Shown here piece after piece: positions 8,157 to 16,842 of a stretch of DNA of 64,000 bases (positions within the stretch are counted from its first letter, which is position 1; each line of letters begins with the position of its first letter). A program made the position numbers and the translations under genes. A model generated the notes under the pieces. It saw only the letters and a list, made by a program, of their open reading frames with translations, had not been told where the DNA came from and did not search any database. Origin of the DNA: Christiangramia bathymodioli (GTDB lineage Bacteria > Bacteroidota > Bacteroidia > Flavobacteriales > Flavobacteriaceae); the NCBI GenBank assembly GCA_009735695.1, contig SRSL01000003.1, positions 730,961-794,960 of the forward strand, read 5' to 3'.

Positions 8157-8981
8157 TTAAGTAGTGAAGATTCGAAATGTGAATGCGATGGCTTGTTTAT
8201 ATAGCTTAAATTTTAATAGAACCATAAATCCAATGGAGCCCAGTTGGATAACCGGGGCTAAAACACTACCATCTATAGAATTACCAACCAGGTTCGGCCA
8301 GAAATCTGTGTTGATTGCATTATATAATTGATTGATAAAGATATTGACCAGGAAAAAAGCTGGAACGATCATATACACTGCTGCATATAATTTGAAGAAT
8401 CTGTAGGCCAGCTCCCGAAATTTCTCGAATACGGAAAGACTAATAACCAGCGGAAATAGTAATTGCATTAAACCGAGAAGAAAGAAGCGCTCTGCCAGAA
8501 ATAAAGGATAAATAAATAGATCCATGATCCATAAAAAAATACCCAGGATGAATGCTATGACCTTCATCGGGTAAAAAGGAGTGACCAGGTATTCATATAG
8601 CATAGCCAGTGCTTTACTACCTGCTTCTACCAATCCCATATCACGTTCAATTTCTACATCCTGTAGTTGCAAGGGCACTAGAGCTGGAGCCGTATCACGA
8701 AATCTTGTTTCAACTCCAACTAGTATTCCATCAAAAACGCTTAATATCTCTGAAGAAAAAATAACCAACAGGACAATTACCAGGTTTCTTATAAGATCAG
8801 CCGGGTTTAATCCCCAGGTATAACCATCACTGGCCACAGCACCTTCATGGTACTTCTTGATGATATTGACTAGAAATAATAAGACTGCCAACGCTTTTAT
8901 TCCTGTAATGGTATACTGGGACAGATCAGTTTGTTTGATCGTAGTAAACACGGCATCGATATATTCCAGGCCTAAATCCAT
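8157..8981 (-). CDS. traJ: Conjugative transfer protein TraJ (VirB6-like)
   Basis: This 274-residue polytopic membrane protein has six or more hydrophobic segments (for example around residues 25-45, 62-85, 137-185, 198-215 and 245-265). The segment GYTWGLNPADLIRNLVIVLLVIF and its position between the TraI-like and traK genes fit TraJ, the VirB6-like inner-membrane channel subunit. It is only 3 bases from the upstream TraI-like gene. CTnDOT TraJ is longer, so this is a compact version. Confidence 0.78.
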   Translation of the reverse strand: MDLGLEYIDAVFTTIKQTDLSQYTITGIKALAVLLFLVNIIKKYHEGAVASDGYTWGLNPADLIRNLVIVLLVIFSSEILSVFDGILVGVETRFRDTAPALVPLQLQDVEIERDMGLVEAGSKALAMLYEYLVTPFYPMKVIAFILGIFLWIMDLFIYPLFLAERFFLLGLMQLLFPLVISLSVFEKFRELAYRFFKLYAAVYMIVPAFFLVNIFINQLYNAINTDFWPNLVGNSIDGSVLAPVIQLGSIGFMVLLKFKLYKQAIAFTFRIFTT

Positions 8982-8984
8982 AAC

Positions 8985-9554
8985 CTAGTAATTAGATACC
9001 CGGTTATTAATACTTTTCTTGATTTCCCTAAACTCTATGATCGCTCGATACCGACGCTTTTTTAGTTCTATCTCATGAATCATTTCACGTGAACGTAATC
9101 GCTGGGCTTCTAAAATGGCTAATCGTTCCGCATCAGTCATGTTCAGGAAATTACTGGTAAGCAAATCCCTCGAAAATTCAAGGTCCAATAAGGCATTGCC
9201 AATTAAACTATTGAATGAATCGCTAATTTGGTCTACCTCATCTGCCCTGATATACGGTGAATTCAGAATTTCTCGTAAGTCCTGTTGAACGGTCTCATAT
9301 AAGCGCTGGTTATTATCAATTATCTCCCGTACAACCTGCAATTGTTTTACAATGTTACTCACCTGTTCAATTCTCTCTTTTTGCTCTTTGAGAAATTTTA
9401 CAGTCTTAAAAAGTTCGGAAGTTTGCTTGGTCGATTCAATCAACGACTGGGCTAGGGCTAGAAAATTCGTGTTATCATAAACCGGCATGCCCTGGGCACT
9501 GGATTTACCTGAATAAATCGTAATTAAAATGAATAATAAGATAATCTTTTTCAT
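8985..9554 (-). CDS. traI: TraI/VirB5-like periplasmic transfer protein
   Basis: This is a 189-residue secreted protein. A signal peptide (MKKIILLFILITIYSGKSSAQG) is followed by almost entirely helical, coiled-coil-prone sequence (TKQTSELFKTVKFLKEQKERIEQVSNIVKQ). VirB5/TrbJ-like proteins have this architecture. In CTnDOT-type operons the gene between the TraG ATPase and TraJ is traI (DUF4141). It overlaps traG by 4 bases. The exact domain family is unverified and the symbol is assigned mainly from synteny. Confidence 0.68.
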   Translation of the reverse strand: MKKIILLFILITIYSGKSSAQGMPVYDNTNFLALAQSLIESTKQTSELFKTVKFLKEQKERIEQVSNIVKQLQVVREIIDNNQRLYETVQQDLREILNSPYIRADEVDQISDSFNSLIGNALLDLEFSRDLLTSNFLNMTDAERLAILEAQRLRSREMIHEIELKKRRYRAIIEFREIKKSINNRVSNY

Positions 9555-11956
9555 GGCTTTGTTTTTAAATAATTGGTTACAAAATCCTGAATGGCACCTT
9601 CCATGGAACCATGTTTTTTATATAATTCGAGTAGAATTTCACTTTCCTTTCCATCGGTTAGATAAGCAGCATATACTTCCGGTGGAACTTCTAACCTAAA
9701 GATGTTACTCTCCTGGCCGATCTTTATGAATATTTCTGTGTACTTCCGGTTTCCCTTCAGGTTATTTCGAATGGAATTCAGTTGATTCAGATCATGTGCA
9801 GTTAAATTCAACCTCCTATACAAAGCATCGTATCCCTTTTCATTACGCAGACTATAAATAACCTGCGTGTTCTCCAGTATACTGGCTGAAGTGCTATTCT
9901 CAGGTAACTGGTTGATCGATTGTAAGATTATACCAATAGCACCGTTCTGTTTCCTTATAGCCTGGTAATAGAATTCTACGCTTTCAAGGACATTTTCAAA
10001 TTTTAATTGCTTGGCAAACTCATCAAATAGGATGATCCCTCGCTCCGACCTATTTTTCCATATGGTGCGCTGAATCGCTGACTTTATAAGTTTTAACATC
10101 ACCGATAAAATCTCCCTGTTATCCTTGACCTCATCCAGTTCGAATATGATCATTCGCTTATCTTCCAGTTTGTAGGATTGGTCCTTGTTGGTCTCGAAAA
10201 GAAAACTATAGATCCCATCCCCAACATACTCTGATAGAATGTGTAGAAAATGCTCCGTATCGAAATACTTATCGGATCTGGCTCGGTTACTACTTTTAGG
10301 TCGATCACCTAAATAGTCGTAAAAACTTTCCAGAGAGTGATCTTCGCTTGTGCTTTGGTAATAATCCAGTAATAATTTCTTTAGGGCAACCTCTCGCTCT
10401 TTGGCGACCTTGTGACCCGAAGCTGAAAGCTCTAGCAAAAAAGCTGTTAGATCTTCTATTAGCTCCGGGCCCAGGTCATCTGGATGCTCTATATAAAATG
10501 GATTAATCCCTAGGTTTTTACCCTGCTCGTACCGGAGAATGATATGATCCTTAGGATAAAGTTTGGCAAACTTGGAATACGAGCCTCCCAGGTCAATTAT
10601 TACCAGCCGAGTACCCACCTCGTAAAATTGGCGGAGTATATTATTGGCTAAAAAAGATTTGCCTTCTCCTGTTGGAGCAAAAATGGCAAAATTTCGAGCT
10701 TTAATACGTCGCTTGTCTTCATCCCATACATCTTTGATTACTGGAATATTAAAGAGCCTATCGTTAAACATGATCCCCTTGGAATCATCTCGGTAATTCG
10801 TATTATTTAACCATAAACATAATCCATGTCTTAAATCCGATACGTAGTAATCTTCGCTGGAAAAGTCCTGGATAAACCCAAAATAACTGTTCAGAAAATA
10901 CCGGTGTAAAGCAGAGCCCTTTGGCTGATATGCTTTAATATCGAGTTCCTTTAAGGACGCCAGGATGTAAGATCTGATTCCGGCTAATTCTGTATTTTCC
11001 TTGGCCCAAAACGTAATATTGAAATGCCCCCTGACTAGCCTTGCCTGGTCATCTGAATTTATCTGCGATAGTATTGTTTCAATACGCTCCAGGATGATCT
11101 TATTCTGAGTTCCAAACTGAATGCTCTTTAAAAGCTCCTCGCGCTTCTTATTTAATATTCCAATCCAATGGGAACGGTCATCTAATACCAGAACCTGGTT
11201 GACAATATGGTTTTGGTTTAAACTAAGACCTAAATCATCAACAAAGCCCTGGTGAAAACTTATCTCGTCCGATGTAAATCTTGAATTGGGTTTGCTGGTG
11301 CTAACCGTTTCTGCAATACTCTTTTCGTTGTTAATTGAGAGAATATCATATAATTGGTCTCCAATACTTAAATCTTTACCTAAAAGCATATCGGTGGAAA
11401 CCGCATTATTGAACCCATTGAAATAATCGGTGGTAAGATTCCATACCTCCTCTTCCCTTAGCCCAGTAAAAGACAGTTTTTTTGAGTTATCCAAAAAGTT
11501 GATAGCTTCCCTGACCGATTGTACAAAAACCCGTAACTTTTGATCTTCACCTTTTGGTATTCGGTTTACCTTCTTTATAAATGGATTGGCAGAAAACCCT
11601 TTAGTAATATTCTTTGTACCTGGCCAGGTAAAAAACAGGTAAGAATGATGATCTATATAGTCTCGAAGGTTAAAGTAATTACTGGTAGCATGTGCTAAAA
11701 AGGTATTCCCGTGAATTTTCATTCCATCATAAGCGGTTTTTAAATAAATGTCCTGCTTATGTACGATGGTTCCAGTTGGAAGTCCCTTTAAAGCCCGGGC
11801 CCAATTACTATGTAAGTCTTCAAAATCCTTTTCGGAGAGGGAATAAATTTCTGGAAGCGAAATTTTAAATCCCATTGCGATACTACCGCTGGCCAGGTAG
11901 ATCAAATCTTTTTCCTGGTAAATAACCGGGGGGTATTTTTGCAGGTTAATTTTCAT
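9551..11956 (-). CDS. traG: TraG conjugation ATPase (VirB4-like)
   Basis: This 801-residue protein is the VirB4-class motor of the secretion system. Walker A is APTGEGKS (427-434) and Walker B IILFDE (641-646), followed by the AIRKQNGAIGIILQSINQLPE segment typical of VirB4/TraG of Bacteroidota. The N-terminal part (LIYLASGSIAMGFKISLPEIYSLSEKDFE) also matches TraG-type ATPases. It overlaps the DUF4133 gene by 11 bases upstream and the TraI-like gene by 4 downstream. The usual length is about 800-850. In CTnDOT nomenclature TraG is this VirB4-like protein, not the coupling protein. Confidence 0.92.
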   Translation of the reverse strand: MKINLQKYPPVIYQEKDLIYLASGSIAMGFKISLPEIYSLSEKDFEDLHSNWARALKGLPTGTIVHKQDIYLKTAYDGMKIHGNTFLAHATSNYFNLRDYIDHHSYLFFTWPGTKNITKGFSANPFIKKVNRIPKGEDQKLRVFVQSVREAINFLDNSKKLSFTGLREEEVWNLTTDYFNGFNNAVSTDMLLGKDLSIGDQLYDILSINNEKSIAETVSTSKPNSRFTSDEISFHQGFVDDLGLSLNQNHIVNQVLVLDDRSHWIGILNKKREELLKSIQFGTQNKIILERIETILSQINSDDQARLVRGHFNITFWAKENTELAGIRSYILASLKELDIKAYQPKGSALHRYFLNSYFGFIQDFSSEDYYVSDLRHGLCLWLNNTNYRDDSKGIMFNDRLFNIPVIKDVWDEDKRRIKARNFAIFAPTGEGKSFLANNILRQFYEVGTRLVIIDLGGSYSKFAKLYPKDHIILRYEQGKNLGINPFYIEHPDDLGPELIEDLTAFLLELSASGHKVAKEREVALKKLLLDYYQSTSEDHSLESFYDYLGDRPKSSNRARSDKYFDTEHFLHILSEYVGDGIYSFLFETNKDQSYKLEDKRMIIFELDEVKDNREILSVMLKLIKSAIQRTIWKNRSERGIILFDEFAKQLKFENVLESVEFYYQAIRKQNGAIGIILQSINQLPENSTSASILENTQVIYSLRNEKGYDALYRRLNLTAHDLNQLNSIRNNLKGNRKYTEIFIKIGQESNIFRLEVPPEVYAAYLTDGKESEILLELYKKHGSMEGAIQDFVTNYLKTKP

Positions 11957-12221
11957 AAGAACTGAAACCTATTTCTTTATTGGAAATCATTTCTAACTTT
12001 CCAGTAGATGGTAATTCCGGGATTTTTTTAAAGCGTAACAGGAAAAGGTATAAGCCTATATTAGCACTTAATACTAAAAAAATAAGGAACAGGCTGAAGG
12101 AAAATATGATCATAAGCAGGCCACCGATTACCGCTATCATCTGGACGGCGAAACCATTTACAGATAATCCGAAGATTACAGCCTGTTCCCTAATACTTCT
12201 ATAAATCTTAAACCTTTTCAT
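11946..12221 (-). CDS. traF: TraF-like DUF4133 membrane protein (VirB3-like)
   Basis: This 91-residue protein has two adjacent hydrophobic helices (about 24-42 and 43-62) after a basic N-terminus (MKRFKIYRSIREQAVIFGL). Short two-helix proteins directly before the VirB4 ATPase are VirB3-like; in Bacteroidota these are DUF4133/TraF. Its start shares one base with the stop of the upstream TraE-like gene. Confidence 0.8.
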   Translation of the reverse strand: MKRFKIYRSIREQAVIFGLSVNGFAVQMIAVIGGLLMIIFSFSLFLIFLVLSANIGLYLFLLRFKKIPELPSTGKLEMISNKEIGFSSYEN

Positions 12222-12508
12222 TAGACAACTATTCCAATCAAATAAGTAAAAATGCCAACTACGGCACCCGCTATTAGAACGAACACCAGAACCCTGGTAA
12301 TCCCCTTCTTTAGATCCGCATTCTCACCAAAGAAATGCCCGGCATTGAATAAGAAACCAACCAGGAAGATTACTCCAAGAATGATTGGAAAGATTGACCT
12401 TATTGTATTAGAAATATCGTTAACGGAATTTTCAATCCCGCCGATTTGCGCCATCAGCGGGAGAAAGCTTAGGGACAAAAAAAGTGTGTGAACATATTTA
12501 TTTTTCAT
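12221..12508 (-). CDS. traE: TraE-like DUF4134 membrane protein (VirB2-like)
   Basis: This 95-residue protein has a signal-like N-terminus (ending near MAQIGG) and two membrane helices (about 38-58 and 70-94). The layout fits the DUF4134/TraE family, regarded as pilin-like or VirB2-like. It is the first gene of the leftward tra operon. The promoter must lie in the noncoding stretch that follows on the plus-strand map. Confidence 0.78.
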   Translation of the reverse strand: MKNKYVHTLFLSLSFLPLMAQIGGIENSVNDISNTIRSIFPIILGVIFLVGFLFNAGHFFGENADLKKGITRVLVFVLIAGAVVGIFTYLIGIVV

Positions 12509-12931
12509 CGTGAATCGGTTAATTTTTTGATATAATCAAATCTAAAACCGACTCTTAATTAACCCTCTACCATATTTATAGCTTAACAGGTTTATACAGT
12601 GATATTTATTAAGAATTCATCAATAGGTCTTATATTTTAAAAAACTGGTATGAGTGAGCTGCATTTTCATTTTATTAGATCCTATTTGTGGATAGATGAT
12701 ATGTTTAAGAAGGAACAAAGAAATATTTAGCAGGCATTTATAAATAGACAAAGGGAACAATAATGATGACATTCATTGTTCCCTTTGATTCGCCATAGAT
12801 CGAAAACTGGCATTATCCAATTCCTCTACGGGTATATTCTCAGACTAGATAGCCACCCCGTTATGACAACTGTAAGATAAGAAATGATTAGCAGCAATTC
12901 AAAAATTTACCGGTAAAATCCGGTTTTACTT
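12509..12931. promoter_or_regulatory. Promoter/terminator region upstream of the tra operon
   Basis: No gene is supported. It must hold the promoter of the leftward tra operon. It also holds a perfect 12-bp inverted repeat, AAAGGGAACAAT (12750-12761) with ATTGTTCCCTTT (12775-12786). That repeat could end the transcript arriving from the EEP gene at 12932 or act as a binding site. No T-tract follows it on the minus strand. Confidence 0.5.
12750..12786. repeat. Perfect 12-bp inverted repeat upstream of tra operon
   Basis: The arms AAAGGGAACAAT and ATTGTTCCCTTT are perfectly complementary and separated by 13 bases. It lies between two leftward transcription units. A terminator-like hairpin or operator are both possible. 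Confidence 0.6.
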
Positions 12932-14065
12932 TTAGGTTTTATCTATTGAAAGATCAACCCAGAGAACAGGATAGTCACTAGCTTGATTCCAGCGACTTTT
13001 TAGAGTTCGAAATGTCCTCCATTGCTGCTCCATTCCGGCCCATATACCTTTCCGATTAATTCCAGCCCTGGTTACTAATTGGTATAACTCAGGGGATACT
13101 AAAAAATAACTTTTTTGCCGCATGTTAATTCCTTTGGCATATCCTCCGAGGCGATGGTAATCAGGATTGATGCTATCCCTTTCTTCAATGAAAGTGGGAT
13201 GCCGACAAACATCCTTAAGATCGGTCGATTGAAATAAGGGCGATATAGAATGACAATAAGAATATGCCATTAAACTACCCAAGAGCATAATATTACTGGT
13301 ACCTCGAGATCGCAGTTCCTGGTAAATTTCGATTATACGGTGAACCTGTTGAATGCGAATGGCATCCGTAACTTCTTTCGGATCCTTAACCGGAACAAAT
13401 TGAGCCGAAATTATAGTTATAGCCATATTTCCCGGCCCGATAATTTTTATGATTCCACTACCGTCCTGAAATAAATAATCTCCATTGTCCAACTTTTCTT
13501 CCGAAAACAATTCTACTTTGGTAATATGCCACCCCTTCTTCATTAATAATCCATGATGAAGACCGTGAACGCCTGGTGAAGGTAGCAATGCCAGATCAGC
13601 GTAATTGGAACCCGGGTATTCAGGTAAAAAAGTCCGATTTAAATCCGATAAGCTTTCCCGGTCTTCGATCTCATGCAGCATTAGTATATCCGCTTGGGTC
13701 TCGGCAATCAATCGTACTTTATTCGAAATGCTAGTAGGATCAATAGGATGATTGATAATCGGAACCCAGCCATTCCAACGGTTATTCCAACTGGCTTTCT
13801 CCATCGTAGGGTAATCCATCCCCTTAAGGTATAATTGACCTCCCCTACGGTTCATAATCGCATACCTCGTTTTATCAAGCTTATCAAACTTGAGTAAAAA
13901 AGATAATTCCTGAATCCTCGATAAATCACTGGAACTTTTGGCAACCTTCGCGATAAGTTGGTCCATTTCTTCGATCCAGTTAAGAACGCAGCGATTGTTG
14001 TTTTTAGGTAATAATTCCTGGTGCCTGAAAAACAAGTTCTGAATGTTATAAAAGGCTATTCTCAT
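12932..14065 (-). CDS. Endonuclease/exonuclease/phosphatase-family protein with degraded active site
   Basis: The 377-residue protein has the EEP fold signature: NIQNLF at residues 7-12 and the metal-binding glutamate in ADILMLHEIED (Glu132). Two further catalytic motifs are altered. The usual GDFN is GSLM (263-266). The usual SDH near the C-terminus is SDY (in ASDYPVLWVDLS). It is therefore probably not a normal nuclease or phosphatase and may be a binding or structural derivative. It lies 2 bases after the DnaC-like ATPase, so it belongs to the replication-like module of the element. Assignment to the superfamily is fairly firm; the function is unknown. Confidence 0.75.
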   Translation of the reverse strand: MRIAFYNIQNLFFRHQELLPKNNNRCVLNWIEEMDQLIAKVAKSSSDLSRIQELSFLLKFDKLDKTRYAIMNRRGGQLYLKGMDYPTMEKASWNNRWNGWVPIINHPIDPTSISNKVRLIAETQADILMLHEIEDRESLSDLNRTFLPEYPGSNYADLALLPSPGVHGLHHGLLMKKGWHITKVELFSEEKLDNGDYLFQDGSGIIKIIGPGNMAITIISAQFVPVKDPKEVTDAIRIQQVHRIIEIYQELRSRGTSNIMLLGSLMAYSYCHSISPLFQSTDLKDVCRHPTFIEERDSINPDYHRLGGYAKGINMRQKSYFLVSPELYQLVTRAGINRKGIWAGMEQQWRTFRTLKSRWNQASDYPVLWVDLSIDKT

Positions 14066-14067
14066 AA

Positions 14068-14724
14068 TTACTTTCTTTTATCCTTACTATCTGCGTCGAA
14101 AGCAACAAGGTTGAACAACTGTCGCATTCTACTACGAATTCTAATTCCATACCGGTTCTCCAGCTCTTCTGCATTCAGATTGGTAGTTACATGTGTTTTA
14201 ACTTTATGGCTTACGAAAAGATCATATCGCGATAACATAATTTCACCAAGAACATTATAATCCTGACCATAATACCTGCCTGCAGGTTCCGCTCCCAAAT
14301 CATCAAAACAGATGAAACCATTATTACCGTAATCTTCAATAATCTTAAATCCAATATGATTAAAACCGAAAACAATATTACGGGTTGGAATAACCTCGTA
14401 ATAACGATAATGCGGGACGAGATGCCGCAATAACTTCATTAAACTGGTTTTTCCACAACCTTCTGGTCCCGTTAATAAAAGGCCCTTATCAGGATTTAAA
14501 CCGTATAATTCACATTTCTCACGGTCCTTAATAAAATAATTGGTTAGCCGGTGTAAGATTTCAAGATCTTCTTCATAGATCCTAAACCCGGAACCGAATA
14601 AATGCTTTCCCTTCGTCTCGAGGTATCGTAGAACTTGTGAAAAATCATAGACCAAACGTTCTCCTTCAAATTTGGCAACAGTAAACTCCTCACCATTCTC
14701 TATTAATTTACAAGGGTTGATCAT
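14068..14724 (-). CDS. DnaC/IstB-like AAA+ ATPase
   Basis: This AAA+ protein is of helicase-loader type. Counting from an upstream ATG at 14757, it shows Walker A GPEGCGKTS (97-105), Walker B FICFDDLG (148-155), sensor-1 HVTTNLN and an arginine-finger segment RIRSRMRQL. In many Bacteroidota elements such a gene sits beside a DnaD-like protein and serves element replication; that role is inference here. The start at 14724 (MINPCKL) overlaps the upstream stop by 17 bases. Starting at 14757 would add a lysine-rich extension and a larger overlap. Confidence 0.82.
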   Translation of the reverse strand: MINPCKLIENGEEFTVAKFEGERLVYDFSQVLRYLETKGKHLFGSGFRIYEEDLEILHRLTNYFIKDREKCELYGLNPDKGLLLTGPEGCGKTSLMKLLRHLVPHYRYYEVIPTRNIVFGFNHIGFKIIEDYGNNGFICFDDLGAEPAGRYYGQDYNVLGEIMLSRYDLFVSHKVKTHVTTNLNAEELENRYGIRIRSRMRQLFNLVAFDADSKDKRK

Positions 14725-15352
14725 AACGCTTTTCTTTTTTTTCCTGTTTGTCCCCATTATGGGACGCCGTTGGAAGGTTTGAGGTTTCGGTAAGCCACCT
14801 GGAAACTATTTCCTTAGGACCAATACGTGCTGTATCCCAATTCAGATAATGTTGATCAAGCCACAACAAAAAATTTGGATACTCTTTTTCATCCAGCTTT
14901 TTCTTTTTAAAAGCTTCTTTTAAACTTTCATTTTTTTCATCTAAATATTCTTTTATGTTTTTAAGTTTATTATATATGGTAAGCTGTTCACCTATGGGAC
15001 GAGGGCGTCCCACTAGCGAACTGCCTTTGGGGGAAAGCCGTCTCTCTAATGGGATGCCATTTTTAATTATCCTTAACACCTTGACCTTGCTTCCGGGCTT
15101 TTGCCTGAATGAAGGACGATATGAAATATATTTCCAACTGTCCAAATCTTTTATAATTCGGTGATAAGTGGAAGTGGATCCCAACTTGGAAACTTGCATG
15201 ATTTCCTTTCGACTGATAGTCATCCAATTGGGAAAACGTTCCCTGTTCCATTGCCTGAACAAAGCCATGTATACACTAACATGCCTTGGATTTAACCTCA
15301 TGTCTTTACTGAAAGACTCCAGGACTTCGTTAAGATGTGTGATGTAATTCAT
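14708..15352 (-). CDS. DnaD-like winged-helix replication protein
   Basis: This 214-residue protein has an N-terminal winged helix (LNPRHVSVYMALFRQWNRERF...ISRKEIMQVSKLGSTSTYHRIIKDLDSWKYISYRPS), as in replication initiators and DnaD-like proteins. A proline/basic linker follows, then a C-terminal helical part (YPNFLLWLDQHYLNWDTARIGPKEIVSRWL). It lies directly before the DnaC-like ATPase with overlap, a common initiator-loader arrangement. It probably binds element DNA and recruits the loader. The family call comes from pattern and synteny. Confidence 0.65.
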   Translation of the reverse strand: MNYITHLNEVLESFSKDMRLNPRHVSVYMALFRQWNRERFPNWMTISRKEIMQVSKLGSTSTYHRIIKDLDSWKYISYRPSFRQKPGSKVKVLRIIKNGIPLERRLSPKGSSLVGRPRPIGEQLTIYNKLKNIKEYLDEKNESLKEAFKKKKLDEKEYPNFLLWLDQHYLNWDTARIGPKEIVSRWLTETSNLPTASHNGDKQEKKEKRYDQPL

Positions 15353-15633
15353 GACAGGCGATTTTGGATTTTATTTGAATCTAAAACATCCTGGATATCA
15401 GAAGCATCATAATAAATGATGCCTCCCACCTTTGTAAAAGGCAAGGTTCCATTTATCCTTAAATTTTGTAAAGTTCCGGGGGAGATCTGTAGGAGCTTCA
15501 TAACTTCGGTGGACTTCAACCATTTTTTGGAAGAAATACCTTTTCCGTGCTGTTGAATTATTTCCCGGATCTCCTTCAATAATTCTTCCTTAAACTTGTT
15601 TAAATCTTCGGTGGTAATAATACTTGTTGGCAT
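15349..15633 (-). CDS. Excisionase-like helix-turn-helix DNA-binding protein
   Basis: This is a 94-residue protein with a C-terminal HTH_17/MerR-like domain: KWLKSTEVMKLLQISPGTLQNLRINGTLPFTKVGGIIYYDASDI. This domain is typical of Bacteroidota Xis-type and small regulatory proteins on conjugative elements. A charged helix (LNKFKEELLKEIREIIQ) comes first. It overlaps the DnaD-like gene by 4 bases and is the first gene of the replication-like operon. It could be an excision factor or a repressor of the operon. Confidence 0.82.
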   Translation of the reverse strand: MPTSIITTEDLNKFKEELLKEIREIIQQHGKGISSKKWLKSTEVMKLLQISPGTLQNLRINGTLPFTKVGGIIYYDASDIQDVLDSNKIQNRLS

Positions 15634-15906
15634 GATAAAACGATTTTAAAGAATCCCGCCACAGGGTTTAAATTTTTAAGCAGCGGGATTCAGCTGATTT
15701 GACTTTCGTTTTACAAAATTGGCAGGTATTGACTCGGATTCTTCCCTAGTAGTTTCGTAGTCCTGGAAAAGTTTAACAGGGAGTTAAACAGCAACATTTA
15801 CGCGTAAATTATAGGATAATTTTAATTTAAACTTTACAAACCCCAGACGCTAGCTGGGGATTTTAGTAAATTGAAAAAAATCGTAGTCCGGTTCAACTTC
15901 GATTAT

Positions 15907-16740
15907 TTAGATCTCATCATCTCGAACCATTTTATGCTCTAATTGATGCATTAAATCTGCCAGGTACTTGGTTCTATTCTTCTTCCGGGCTTTGATCTCT
16001 GAATAAGTCTTGTAGATGTTGTCTAATTTAATATTGAAGAAGTCTTCGAATGAAGAAGCAATGGTTTGAAGATCTGCGGTACCATGATTAAGATCGCCGC
16101 TGGAATATAACGCATAAATCAATTCTACTAAAGCAGTTTTGGATCCCGACCATACTACCAGTTTATGTTTTTTATCGGAATAAAGAGCAGCACTTCCTGG
16201 TTGCAGATTTTGAAGGCTTTCCCTTAAGTAATGAATAAAACGATATAAGGCCTGTACCTTGGCCCATAACATATCATGTGAAGTGCTAAATTCGGGGTAC
16301 TGGTAATAATTAATAGTTGGCGTAAATGGAAAATCATTACGACTATTCCGGGTAAAAAACTGGTGATCAAGGTAATTGTGATCCTGTTCCATATAATGAA
16401 CAAAATCATTATTACTGGAGAAAAACTTATTTACTTTCCTGACCTCCTTTTCTAAAAACCTAATTTTATAACTAGTTCCTGCCTTGGGTTTGGTCAATTC
16501 ACAAGTTCGAACTTCCGTAAAATAAATGAGGTAGCTCATTGGGTAAGGCTTGATATTTTTGAAAAAATCAATCTCCGTTAGTACATCTTCAAAGTCTTCT
16601 TTTTCCACACTGGATTGAAGTTTAGACAGCACATCATTACATAACCTGATACCTGTTTCAGCCTTGCGAAGATGAGTTTGCTCCGACTTCAACAGTTCAT
16701 TTAGTTCATTAGTAAATATGGTCATCGTTTCCTCAAACAT
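15907..16740 (-). CDS. rteC: RteC-family regulator
   Basis: The protein matches RteC, which in CTnDOT activates excision genes. Characteristic parts are LTEIDFFKNIKPYPMSYLIYFTEVRTCELTKP and KVNKFFSSNNDFVHYMEQDHNYLDHQFFTR. Near the C-terminus are LVWSGSKTALVELIYALYSSGDLNHGTADLQTIASSFEDFFNIKLDNIYKTYSEIKARKKNRTKYL. I prefer the ATG at 16740 (MFEETMTIF). Starting at 16827 adds 29 residues and is possible. It sits between the replication module and the cargo, leftward. The SgtCD/RteAB-type two-component partner of CTnDOT is not adjacent. Confidence 0.88.
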   Translation of the reverse strand: MFEETMTIFTNELNELLKSEQTHLRKAETGIRLCNDVLSKLQSSVEKEDFEDVLTEIDFFKNIKPYPMSYLIYFTEVRTCELTKPKAGTSYKIRFLEKEVRKVNKFFSSNNDFVHYMEQDHNYLDHQFFTRNSRNDFPFTPTINYYQYPEFSTSHDMLWAKVQALYRFIHYLRESLQNLQPGSAALYSDKKHKLVVWSGSKTALVELIYALYSSGDLNHGTADLQTIASSFEDFFNIKLDNIYKTYSEIKARKKNRTKYLADLMHQLEHKMVRDDEI

Positions 16741-16842
16741 GCGGTTAGTATTAATGGAAAACAGATAGAATCTTTGTTGAGCTATTTTCAAATTAGGAAG
16801 TGCTAAATAATATAAGATTTGGGGCAATTAAGAAATACCTAT

